Counted from the stretch's first letter, positions 7,898 through 14,097 are shown. The stretch: 14,454 nucleotides of DNA from CBIFVZ01 sp966185765 (GCA_966185765.1 CBIFVZ010000088.1:1-14454), one strand, 5' to 3'. Notes: generated by a model not told the origin, from the letters alone. A program made the numbers and translations.

Positions 7898-8162
7898 ATT
7901 GCGCCGTTGCGGCATACTCTTATGTGATGGGACAACGTGTTAATAAGAAACAGCCCATCGGCGTGATTTTTATGGAGAGCGTTTGCTTCAGGGATGAAAA
8001 AAAACGTACCGCCGCGCGGTCTGTATATTTACAGCGGCGGTAAGGCTATGTGTCCGCCTTTTCCTTCCTTTGCATTATTCTCCTTTCGTTCATTCGACGT
8101 GATATGAGCGGTTGCCCTCATGCGGGCGTACTGCGTATGCGTCATATTTCTCAAGGCGTTCT
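7898..8162. other. Gene-free stretch between rlmB and yjfL
   Basis: No convincing gene is seen here. E. coli K-12 carries yjfI, yjfJ (PspA family) and yjfK at this point, and no recognisable remnant of them remains. The stretch holds an inverted repeat (8008-8041). A 38-codon ATG frame at 7927-8043 lacks a ribosome binding site and I do not call it. A C/T-rich segment near 8055-8095 and short nested dyads (ATGAG/CTCAT, ATATGA/TCATAT) around 8103-8150 precede yjfL. A promoter for the yjfL-yjfM-yjfC set should lie here, but I find no -35/-10 pair I would defend. Confidence 0.6.
8008..8041. repeat. Inverted repeat in the rlmB-yjfL gap
   Basis: ACCGCCGC (8008-8015) is the exact reverse complement of GCGGCGGT (8034-8041). 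Nested inside, CTGTA (8021-8025) pairs with TACAG (8030-8034) around a TATT loop. Used together these give a 7-bp plus 5-bp hairpin with a 6-base one-sided bulge. There is no T run, so it is not an intrinsic terminator. It does not match the ERIC or E. coli REP sequences as I know them. Confidence 0.6.
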
Positions 8163-8561
8163 ATGCACATTATTGATTCAATCCTGGCCTTTGCCGCCTA
8201 TTTCCTGATTGGCTTCGCAATGGTTATCTGCTTTATGTTTATTTATGCCCGTATTACCTCGCATAACGAATGGCGGCTGATTCGTGAGAACAACCTGGCC
8301 GCAGCGCTGGCGTTTGGCGGCACGATACTGGGGTACGTTATTCCGCTTGCCAGCGCGGCTATTAATTCTGTTAGCGTAACCGACTTTTTAATCTGGGGCG
8401 CAGTGGCACTGGTGGTACAGCTGCTGATTTATGGCTGCGTGCTGCTGTACATGCCGGGCCTGAGTAATAAAATTGTGAACCAGAATCATGCCGCAGGCGT
8501 GTTTATGGGGACCAGTGCGCTTGCTGGCGGTATTTTCAACGCCGCCTGTATGACATGGTGA
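8163..8561 (+). CDS. yjfL: YjfL, DUF350 (UPF0719) inner-membrane protein
   Basis: The 132-residue product matches E. coli YjfL in length and in its signatures. Four hydrophobic helices are visible at about residues 7-28, 46-68, 74-97 and 109-130. Helices 2 and 4 show the internal similarity typical of DUF350 (LAAALAFGGTILGYVIPL and HAAGVFMGTSALAGGIFNA), suggesting a duplicated two-helix unit. The biochemical role is unknown. The ATG at 8163 gives MHIIDSILAF as in E. coli, with AAGG at 8153-8156, 6 bases upstream. The frame extends upstream to a TTG at 8112 but without family similarity. It is first in a compact set with yjfM (10-base gap) and yjfC. Its stop codon overlaps the ribosome binding site of yjfM. 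Confidence 0.93.
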   Translation: MHIIDSILAFAAYFLIGFAMVICFMFIYARITSHNEWRLIRENNLAAALAFGGTILGYVIPLASAAINSVSVTDFLIWGAVALVVQLLIYGCVLLYMPGLSNKIVNQNHAAGVFMGTSALAGGIFNAACMTW

Positions 8562-8571
8562 GGACGCCCGT

Positions 8572-9237
8572 ATGGCAAGGAAGAAAAAGAATACGGGTAA
8601 AAAGAGAGCCAGCGCTGCGGCCCAAAAGGCTGGCAATTTTCAAAGCCGGGGAACGCCCGCGCCTGTACGCAAACGTAAAAGCTCACGCTATCTGACGCTG
8701 GCAATTATGGGCGGCGCGGCTTTTTTTGGACTACGTGCCTGTACCAGCAGCGACAGCGACGAGCGATTTTACACGTCAGTACAAGAATGTGCTGATGACG
8801 GCAATGCTCGTGGTCTTTGTGATGATGCCTGGAAGACGGCAAAACGCGGTCTGACGGCAGGCGTTGACAGCCATCTCACCTACAGCCAGTGTCTGGTGCA
8901 ATATAGTACATATCGCTGTGATTACGATCCGGCTATCAGTGGTTATGTTCCGGTACTGGCTGGTTTTACGCTTGCGAAAGCCAAAGAGAAAACGTGCGAT
9001 CCGCAATATGAAAATTGCGCTACCTACTCCCATTTCAGCAGCTACTACACCTATCACAGCGGCGGCCAGTTCTGGGCATCGCGCCCGGTATGGCGCGATC
9101 GCAGCGGGGAGTATGTCTACCGCAGTGGTGAAACCGCCGATCGTCATGTGAATAGCCAGTCGTTACATAAAGCAAAAACCGTTTCACGCGGCGGCTGGGG
9201 AAGTTCATCACGATCGTTTAGTAGCCGCGGAGGTTAA
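8572..9237 (+). CDS. yjfM: YjfM, DUF1190 family protein (YgiB-like)
   Basis: The 221-residue protein belongs to the DUF1190 family, whose E. coli members include YjfM and YgiB. Its function is unknown. A highly basic N-terminus (residues 1-39) precedes one hydrophobic segment (about 40-55), which ends in LRAC with Cys57. This could be a membrane anchor or a lipobox-like site with an unusually long n-region. The remainder is probably outside the cytoplasm. It has several cysteines (73, 83, 107, 116, 142, 149), the family FYTSVQECADDG segment, FWASRPVWRDRSGEYVYRSG, and a Ser/Arg/Gly-rich tail. GAGGA at 8561-8565, overlapping the yjfL stop, is the ribosome binding site. The last two Gly codons (GGA GGT) form the ribosome binding site of yjfC, so expression of yjfL, yjfM and yjfC looks coupled. 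E. coli YjfM is slightly shorter (about 212). Confidence 0.9.
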   Translation: MARKKKNTGKKRASAAAQKAGNFQSRGTPAPVRKRKSSRYLTLAIMGGAAFFGLRACTSSDSDERFYTSVQECADDGNARGLCDDAWKTAKRGLTAGVDSHLTYSQCLVQYSTYRCDYDPAISGYVPVLAGFTLAKAKEKTCDPQYENCATYSHFSSYYTYHSGGQFWASRPVWRDRSGEYVYRSGETADRHVNSQSLHKAKTVSRGGWGSSSRSFSSRGG

Positions 9238-9239
9238 GT

Positions 9240-10427
9240 ATGCAGCGCCACCTTATGCCCGTGCGCCCTGCGCTGCCCGATATCGCCCGCGAGCACGGTT
9301 TTGATTTCCATATTATCGATGATGAAATCTACTGGGATGAAAGTCGTGCTTATCGCTTTACGCTGCGCCAGATTGAAGAACAGATAGAAGCGCCCACTAA
9401 CGAACTGCATCAGATGTGCCTGGAGATTGTTGACGCAGCGGTGGGGGATGAAGAAACCCTGCATAAACTCGGTATTGCGCCGCTGTATCACGACGCCATA
9501 GCGCAAAGCTGGCGCTTGCGCGATCCGTCGCTTTACGGACGGATGGATTTTGCCTGGACTGGCAGTGGTCCGGTGAAGCTGCTGGAATACAACGCCGACA
9601 CCCCCACCTCGCTCTATGAGTCTGCCTGGTTTCAGTGGGTCTGGCTGCAACAGATGTGTGACGCAGGTTTGCTGCCGCCGGACGCGGATCAGTACAACAG
9701 CATTCAGGAAAAACTGATCGCCCGCTTTACCACACTCTATAGCGCCGATCCGCTTTACTTTTGCTGCTGCTATGACTCAACAGAAGACAGAGGCACAGTA
9801 CGTTACCTGGAAGACTGTGCGCGCCAGGCCGGGTTGCAGACGCGCTTCATCCATATGGAAGATATCGGGCTTGGCGTCGGTGGCCTGCTGACCGACGAGC
9901 AGGACAACGTAATGCGCCACATCTTCAAGCTCTATCCGCTGGAGTGGATGATGCGCGATGATAACGGTCCGCTGCTGCAGCGGCGTCATCAGCGCTGGGT
10001 GGAGCCGCTGTGGAAGTGCATTCTCAGTAACAAAGGACTGCTACCGCTGCTCTGGCAGCGTTTTCCCGGTCATCCGAACCTGCTACCTGCCTGGTTTGCC
10101 AGCGACATCACGCGTGCGAGCCTTAGTGCGCAGCAGGCGCTGGCGGGCTATCGGGGCTATGTGCAAAAGCCGCTGTTCTCCCGCGAGGGGGGAAATGTGG
10201 CGCTGTTTGACCTGGATGACCGAGTGCTGGCGCAAACGGACGGAGAATACGGTGAAGAACCGATGATTTTCCAGGCAATGCAGGCGCTACCGCGCTTTGA
10301 TGAAAGCTACACCTTGCTTGGTAGTTGGGTGATTGGTAATGAGGCGGCGGGGATAGGCATCCGCGAAGATAATTCGCTGATTACCAAAGATACCTCGCGC
10401 TTTGTGCCGCACTATATCGTGGACTAG
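9240..10427 (+). CDS. yjfC: YjfC, glutathionylspermidine-synthase-like ATP-grasp amide ligase
   Basis: YjfC resembles the C-terminal synthetase domain of glutathionylspermidine synthetase, an ATP-grasp fold that joins a carboxylate to an amine. The true substrates of YjfC are not known, and YgiC is its paralogue in E. coli. In 395 residues the conserved elements are: the N-terminal DFHIIDDEIYWDESRAYRF; LLEYNADTPTSLYES (114-128) with the likely metal-binding Glu and Asn; PLEWMMRDDNGPLL; the nucleotide-binding stretch VQKPLFSREGGNV (308-320) with Lys310; and the C-terminal TKDTSRFVPHYI. It is about 8 residues longer than E. coli YjfC (about 387). The extra length lies near 287-306, an Ala/Ser/Gln-rich stretch just before the ATP-binding segment. 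GGAGG at 9229-9233 is 6 bases upstream and the gap to yjfM is 2 bases. Confidence 0.92.
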   Translation: MQRHLMPVRPALPDIAREHGFDFHIIDDEIYWDESRAYRFTLRQIEEQIEAPTNELHQMCLEIVDAAVGDEETLHKLGIAPLYHDAIAQSWRLRDPSLYGRMDFAWTGSGPVKLLEYNADTPTSLYESAWFQWVWLQQMCDAGLLPPDADQYNSIQEKLIARFTTLYSADPLYFCCCYDSTEDRGTVRYLEDCARQAGLQTRFIHMEDIGLGVGGLLTDEQDNVMRHIFKLYPLEWMMRDDNGPLLQRRHQRWVEPLWKCILSNKGLLPLLWQRFPGHPNLLPAWFASDITRASLSAQQALAGYRGYVQKPLFSREGGNVALFDLDDRVLAQTDGEYGEEPMIFQAMQALPRFDESYTLLGSWVIGNEAAGIGIREDNSLITKDTSRFVPHYIVD

Positions 10428-10535
10428 CACTCATATTGCGTGCCTGGGTCGTGCGAATCCGGGGCGGGCGTCCATACTTAACGCGGGCCTGATGCCCGGT
10501 GTTGATGTCATGACGCAAGCCCTGGGAGACATGCG

Positions 10536-12170
10536 ATGCGCGGGGAAACTCATACCGTTTTCAATCAACCTCAGCCACTCAATAACAGCAACCTTTTCCT
10601 GTCTGACTGCGCGCTGCGCGAAGCCGTGGTGCGCGAAGGCGCGGGGTGGGATGCAGATGTGCTCGCCAGCATCGGTCAGCAGCTCGGTACCGCCGAGTCA
10701 CTGGAGCTGGGAAGACTCGCTAATGCCAATCCCCCGGAGCTATTGCGCTACGACCCCGGTGGCCGCAGGCTTGATGACGTGCGTTTTCACCCGGCGTGGC
10801 ACCTGCTGATGCAGGGGTTATGCGCTAACCGGGTGCACAACCTGCCCTGGCAGGAGGAGGCGCGTAAAGGGGACTTTGTGGCCCGCGCCGCACGTTTTGC
10901 ACTGCATGCGCAGGTCGAAGCAGGGACGTTATGCCCTATTACTATGACCTTTGCCGCAACGCCCCTGCTGGTAGAGGCGCTCCCGGCGGCATTCGCCAGC
11001 TGGCAAAAACCGCTGTTAAGCGATCGTTATGATGCTCACCTGCAGCCCGGGGAGCGTAAGCGTGGATTACTGATTGGTATGGGCATGACCGAGAAACAGG
11101 GCGGCTCGGATGTGCTGAGCAATACCACCCGAGCGGAGCCGCTGGCAGGCCGAGGCTCTGGCGAGCCGTACCGGCTGTTGGGGCATAAGTGGTTTTTCTC
11201 TGTACCACAAAGCGACGCGCATCTGGTGCTGGCGCAAACCGAAGGCGGTATGGGCTGTTTCTTCCTGCCACGCTTTTTGCCGGACGGCGAGCGTAACGCG
11301 GTGCGCATTGAGCGCCTTAAAGACAAGCTCGGCAACCGTTCCAACGCCAGTGCTGAAGTGGAGTTTGACAACGCGGTCGCCTGGCTCATTGGTGAAGAAG
11401 GTGAGGGCGTGCGTCAGATCCTGAAAATGGGCAGTATGACGCGCTTTGACTGCGCGCTGGGCAGCCACGGCCTGATGCGTCGCGCGCTGTCGGTGGCGCT
11501 GTATCATGTGCACCAGCGTCAGGCGTTTGGCAAAAGCCTTATCGATCAGCCGTTAATGCGCCAGCAACTGGGGCGCATGGCGCTGTGGATGGAAGGGCAA
11601 ACCGCGTTTTTATTTCGCCTGGCGCGCGCCTGGGACAACCGCGAACATGAGCATGAGCGTGCTTTCCTGCGCGTTTTCACACCTGCGGCGAAGTTTACTG
11701 TGTGCCGTTCGGGCATAGATTTTGTCGCCGAGTGCATGGAGGCTGTAGGCGGTATCGGCTATTGCGAAGAGAGCGAGCTGGCGCGGCTGTATCGCGAAAT
11801 GCCCGTGAACAGCATCTGGGAAGGGGCGGGGAATATTATGTGCCTGGATGTGCTGCGGGCGCTGGTTAAGCAGCCGGGGGCGATGGAGATGCTGGCGGTG
11901 GAGTTTGACGAGGTGCGCGGCCAGAACCGCCATTTTGACCGCGCCTGGCGCCAGCTTAAGCAAAGGCTGCGTACACCGCGCGAGAGCCTGGGAAGAGAGA
12001 TTGCTCGCCAGCTGGCGCTGTTGGCAAGCGGTGCGCAGCTCTTGCGCTATCTGTCACCGCCGCTTGCGGGCGAGTGGTGCCGCCTGGTGCTCGACCCGCG
12101 AGGCGATACGCAGGTCTCAGAAAGGGGGCTTAATGATGTGCTGCTGCGCGCAACCGGCGTTCAGGCGTAA
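10536..12170 (+). CDS. aidB: AidB, acyl-CoA-dehydrogenase-like flavoprotein of the alkylation (Ada) response
   Basis: AidB has an acyl-CoA dehydrogenase fold, binds FAD and, in E. coli, double-stranded DNA, and is induced with the Ada response to alkylation damage. Its exact protective role remains debated. The product is 544 residues (E. coli 541). The N-terminus THTVFNQPQPLNNSNL is characteristic. FAD-site signatures are CPITMTFAATPLL (133-145), GMGMTEKQGGSDVLSNT (181-197) and the HKWFFSVPQSDAHLVL block. RLKDKLGNRSNAS and GGIGYCEESELARLYREM follow, and Glu429 lies in IWEGAGN at the place of the dehydrogenase catalytic base. The basic C-terminal helical region (about 455-540) is the DNA-binding part in the family. 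GGGAGA at 10524-10529 lies 6 bases upstream. The 108-base gap after yjfC suggests a separate promoter, but I cannot identify one or an Ada site. Its last 10 bases overlap yjfN. Confidence 0.97.
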   Translation: MRGETHTVFNQPQPLNNSNLFLSDCALREAVVREGAGWDADVLASIGQQLGTAESLELGRLANANPPELLRYDPGGRRLDDVRFHPAWHLLMQGLCANRVHNLPWQEEARKGDFVARAARFALHAQVEAGTLCPITMTFAATPLLVEALPAAFASWQKPLLSDRYDAHLQPGERKRGLLIGMGMTEKQGGSDVLSNTTRAEPLAGRGSGEPYRLLGHKWFFSVPQSDAHLVLAQTEGGMGCFFLPRFLPDGERNAVRIERLKDKLGNRSNASAEVEFDNAVAWLIGEEGEGVRQILKMGSMTRFDCALGSHGLMRRALSVALYHVHQRQAFGKSLIDQPLMRQQLGRMALWMEGQTAFLFRLARAWDNREHEHERAFLRVFTPAAKFTVCRSGIDFVAECMEAVGGIGYCEESELARLYREMPVNSIWEGAGNIMCLDVLRALVKQPGAMEMLAVEFDEVRGQNRHFDRAWRQLKQRLRTPRESLGREIARQLALLASGAQLLRYLSPPLAGEWCRLVLDPRGDTQVSERGLNDVLLRATGVQA

Positions 12171-12436
12171 ATAATGGCCTGTACGCGCCAGCCATCAAGG
12201 CGCGGGCTTTCCTGCATGCGAACAATACGATACCAGGACGCACCGCGCTCATCGGCTTTTTGCGCAACGATATAGTCCACTTCTTCCGGGCTGTCGCTGA
12301 CGGCATTAACCGAAATCACGCCAATTTCGTTGAGGCCGGTCACGCAATCGGCGCTGGCTTCTTCGGCTGGCCTGGCGGCAGTTGTGATGAGGCCCACGGT
12401 AGAAAATGCCCCAGGAAAAGCAAATATATGTGCCAT
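12161..12436 (-). CDS. yjfN: YjfN, small DUF1471 (YdgH/BhsA-type) protein, probably periplasmic
   Basis: The 91-residue product equals E. coli YjfN in length. From residue 29 the two align closely (SADCVTGLNEIGVISVN, KADERGASWYRI, WRVQAIIYA), which is a DUF1471 domain. E. coli YjfN has been reported, as I recall, to be a periplasmic activator of the DegP protease acting through its hydrophobic C-terminus. The matching IIYA end is kept here. The ATG at 12436 has GGAG (12443-12446 on this strand) at 6-base spacing and gives the E. coli length. The N-terminus (MAHIFAFPGAFSTVGLITTA) is a weak export signal with no basic residue. An alternative in-frame ATG at 12490, preceded by TAAGGA, would add 18 residues including KPDRVRKKER. 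It converges with aidB, overlapping it by 10 bases. Confidence 0.9.
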   Translation of the reverse strand: MAHIFAFPGAFSTVGLITTAARPAEEASADCVTGLNEIGVISVNAVSDSPEEVDYIVAQKADERGASWYRIVRMQESPRLDGWRVQAIIYA

Positions 12437-12567
12437 AAAGCGCTCCTTTTTTCTTACCCTGTCAGGTTTCAGGGCTGTCCTTTGCGTCATCGCATCCTTA
12501 CCAAACCCGTTACGGCATCCCTCAGGTGTGCGCAAGTTGTGGGGCGCAACAAACGTGTTTTAGTGCC

Positions 12568-12876
12568 TCAGCGATAGAGAATCGCCTGGATATACCATCG
12601 TCCTGGTACAACCGTTTCATCATTAACCACAATGACGTAATAACGGGCCTGTGCCGCCGCGGCTTTGGTGCGAATCACCGCTTCGCCGTCGGATGGCGCG
12701 CCGCGCACAATGGCGCTTGTCGTACCGATTTTTTCTAATCCCTGTGTCTGATTGCGCTGAATTTCCTGCGGTATCGCCCCTGCGGGAGGAGCGGGCTGTG
12801 GAGCACTTTGCAGCGCATGACAGGCCGTTAGCAGCGGAAACAGCAAAACAGACAGGGCTAACCATCGTTGATTCAT
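12568..12876 (-). CDS. bsmA: BsmA (YjfO), DUF1471 lipoprotein linked to biofilm and stress
   Basis: The 102-residue product is a predicted lipoprotein. MNQRW is followed by a hydrophobic core and the lipobox LLTAC, with lipidated Cys19. Residue +2 is His rather than Asp, which favours outer-membrane sorting. After a Pro/Ala/Gln-rich linker comes a DUF1471 domain with GLEKIGTTSA, ARYYVIVV and the terminal WYIQAILYR, parallel to GLNEIGVISV and WRVQAIIYA in neighbouring yjfN. In E. coli BsmA (formerly YjfO) affects biofilm maturation and stress tolerance. The ATG at 12876 is chosen because GAGG (12885-12888) is then 8 bases away. The ATG at 12882 would leave only 2 bases, and the longer upstream frame is not family-like. 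It probably precedes yjfN in the same direction (131-base gap). Confidence 0.88.
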   Translation of the reverse strand: MNQRWLALSVLLFPLLTACHALQSAPQPAPPAGAIPQEIQRNQTQGLEKIGTTSAIVRGAPSDGEAVIRTKAAAAQARYYVIVVNDETVVPGRWYIQAILYR

Positions 12877-13026
12877 CAGCATTTCCTCGCCACTAATTGT
12901 AGTCACGGCGGCGATTTCATCGCGAAAGAAAGTTCTAAAAGTGTTGCCTGGAACGTGATTTTTAACTCGATTCAGCAAAAAAGGGTTAGCTGACGCACAT
13001 TGTTGCTGAAGGAACGCCTTGTCTTG

Positions 13027-13042
13027 CCCGCGCTTGTGCGGG
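13027..13042. other. Short hairpin upstream of yjfP
   Basis: CCCGC (13027-13031) pairs with GCGGG (13038-13042), extendable by one G-T pair to leave a CTTG loop. It lies in the divergent bsmA-yjfP gap (12877-13087), which also holds a small perfect dyad GCGAT-TTC-ATCGC at 12911-12923. No clear promoter pair was identified for either gene. TATAAC at 13066-13071 lacks a partner and is too close to the yjfP ribosome binding site. Confidence 0.35.
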
Positions 13043-13087
13043 AAAGTGTTCGTACTGGCCATTCTTATAACGGGAGTCGGTAAGGCG

Positions 13088-13837
13088 ATGATTGAAATCT
13101 ATACCGAGCGGCTGGCGGGAAACGACGTATTGCTTGCTACACCGGCAGGTAAACGCCAGCAGCCGCTGCCGTGCGTGGTGTTTTACCACGGCTTTACCTC
13201 TTCTAAACTGGTGTATAGCTATTTTGCTGTTGCGCTGGCGCAGCGTGGATTGCGCGTCATCATGCCTGATGCGCCCGAGCACGGTGCGCGTTTTGACGGC
13301 GATGAGCACACGCGTTTACAGCGCTTCTGGCAAATTTTGCACGCAAGCCTCGCTGAGTTCCCTGCACTGTATGCGGCAATCGAGGAGCGGGGGCTGGTGG
13401 AAGAAGGGCGGCTTGGCGTGGGAGGCGCATCAATGGGCGATATGACCGCTCTGGGGTTGATGACGCAACATACGCAAATTCGCAGCGTCGCCTGCCTGAT
13501 GGGGTCCGGGTATTATTTGTCGCTGGCGCGCCGCCTGTTCCCACCCGTGTCGTTTACCCAGGCGGATGATGAGCAGCGCTTTGCCGATATCATAGCCCCC
13601 CTTAAACAGTATGATGTATCGCAGCAGCTGGTAAAACTCGCCGATCGTCCGCTTTTGCTGTGGCACGGCGAGGATGACGATGTGGTGCCAGCGTTTGAAA
13701 CGCTGCGCCTGCAGCAGGCGCTACAGGCGCAGGGGCTGGACGGTCAACTCACCTGCCTGTGGGAAAAGGGCGTCAAACACCGTATTACGCACCGTGCGCT
13801 GGAGGAGACCGGCCGTTTCTTTGAGGCATCGCTATAA
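13088..13837 (+). CDS. yjfP: YjfP, alpha/beta-hydrolase esterase
   Basis: YjfP is a serine esterase of the alpha/beta-hydrolase fold. E. coli YjfP shows carboxylesterase activity on short acyl esters, but its natural substrate is unknown. The 249-residue product equals the E. coli length from the ATG at 13088 (MIEIYTERL). The frame is open upstream to 13019 but without family similarity. The oxyanion-hole segment is YHGFTSS (33-39). The nucleophile Ser115 is in GGASMG (G-x-S-x-G), the acid is one of Asp196-198 in WHGEDDDVVP, and the base is His231 in VKHRIT. GGGAG (13072-13076) lies 11 bases before the ATG, a rather long spacing. In E. coli yjfP precedes the ula ascorbate genes. Here its 3' end instead overlaps that of yjfY by 6 bases. 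Confidence 0.94.
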   Translation: MIEIYTERLAGNDVLLATPAGKRQQPLPCVVFYHGFTSSKLVYSYFAVALAQRGLRVIMPDAPEHGARFDGDEHTRLQRFWQILHASLAEFPALYAAIEERGLVEEGRLGVGGASMGDMTALGLMTQHTQIRSVACLMGSGYYLSLARRLFPPVSFTQADDEQRFADIIAPLKQYDVSQQLVKLADRPLLLWHGEDDDVVPAFETLRLQQALQAQGLDGQLTCLWEKGVKHRITHRALEETGRFFEASL

Positions 13838-14056
13838 GTCAGACGCGGCGTCTGGTGCGATGTAGCCTGCCGTCTCCCCTGGGTTGGCCTGTTCAACTTC
13901 AGGCGGTATGTTGCCTGCGATATTATGGTTGATGTAAATCACGCCCAGGCTGTGGACATCATCCATATTCCGGGTCATGGGGCCGTCGACTTTAATGGCG
14001 GCCGCCGCAGTCAGGTTTAACGCCAGTGCGGCAATCAGGATAATCAATGTTTTCAT
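13832..14056 (-). CDS. yjfY: YjfY-like small exported protein, C-terminus shortened
   Basis: The 74-residue product starts with a good Sec signal peptide (MKTLIILIAALALNLTAAAA, cleavage probably near residue 20). It continues with NMDDVHSLGVIYINHN, which matches the E. coli YjfY segment RNMDDVQSLGVIYINHN as I recall it, so it is a DUF1471-type protein. After that the sequence (GNIPPEVEQANPGETAGYIAP) no longer resembles the usual DUF1471 second half, which in E. coli YjfY runs about 20 residues longer and ends in a beta strand with a final Tyr-Arg. Neither other frame restores it clearly. It could therefore be a decayed gene or a diverged short form. A G-rich ribosome binding site (14063-14068) lies 6 bases upstream of the ATG at 14056. 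Its end overlaps the yjfP end by 6 bases. Confidence 0.75.
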   Translation of the reverse strand: MKTLIILIAALALNLTAAAAIKVDGPMTRNMDDVHSLGVIYINHNIAGNIPPEVEQANPGETAGYIAPDAASDL

Positions 14057-14081
14057 ACTCAACCCCCCATACAGGTCCGTC

Positions 14082-14097
14082 AAAACAGGACTGTTTT
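14082..14097. promoter_or_regulatory. Perfect 16-base palindrome upstream of yjfY
   Basis: AAAACAG (14082-14088) is the exact reverse complement of CTGTTTT (14091-14097), with GA between. It is centred about 33 bases upstream of the yjfY start codon. The two-base centre makes it look more like a binding site for a dimeric regulator than an RNA hairpin. The protein is unknown. It is not a LexA box, because the CTGT and ACAG halves are in the opposite order. Confidence 0.45.

Noticed and set aside
7927..8043. A 38-codon ATG frame (MGQRVNKKQPIGV...) in the rlmB-yjfL gap
   Set aside because: It has no ribosome binding site, no recognised family, and its end is formed by the inverted repeat. A frame this short is expected by chance.
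12885..12945. Possible sigma-E-like promoter (AGAACTT) upstream of bsmA on the minus strand
   Set aside because: Only the -35-like half is suggestive and the -10 half does not match well. I cannot support it from sequence alone.
13066..13071. TATAAC as a -10 box for yjfP
   Set aside because: There is no -35 at 16-18 bases, and the start of transcription would fall after the yjfP ribosome binding site.
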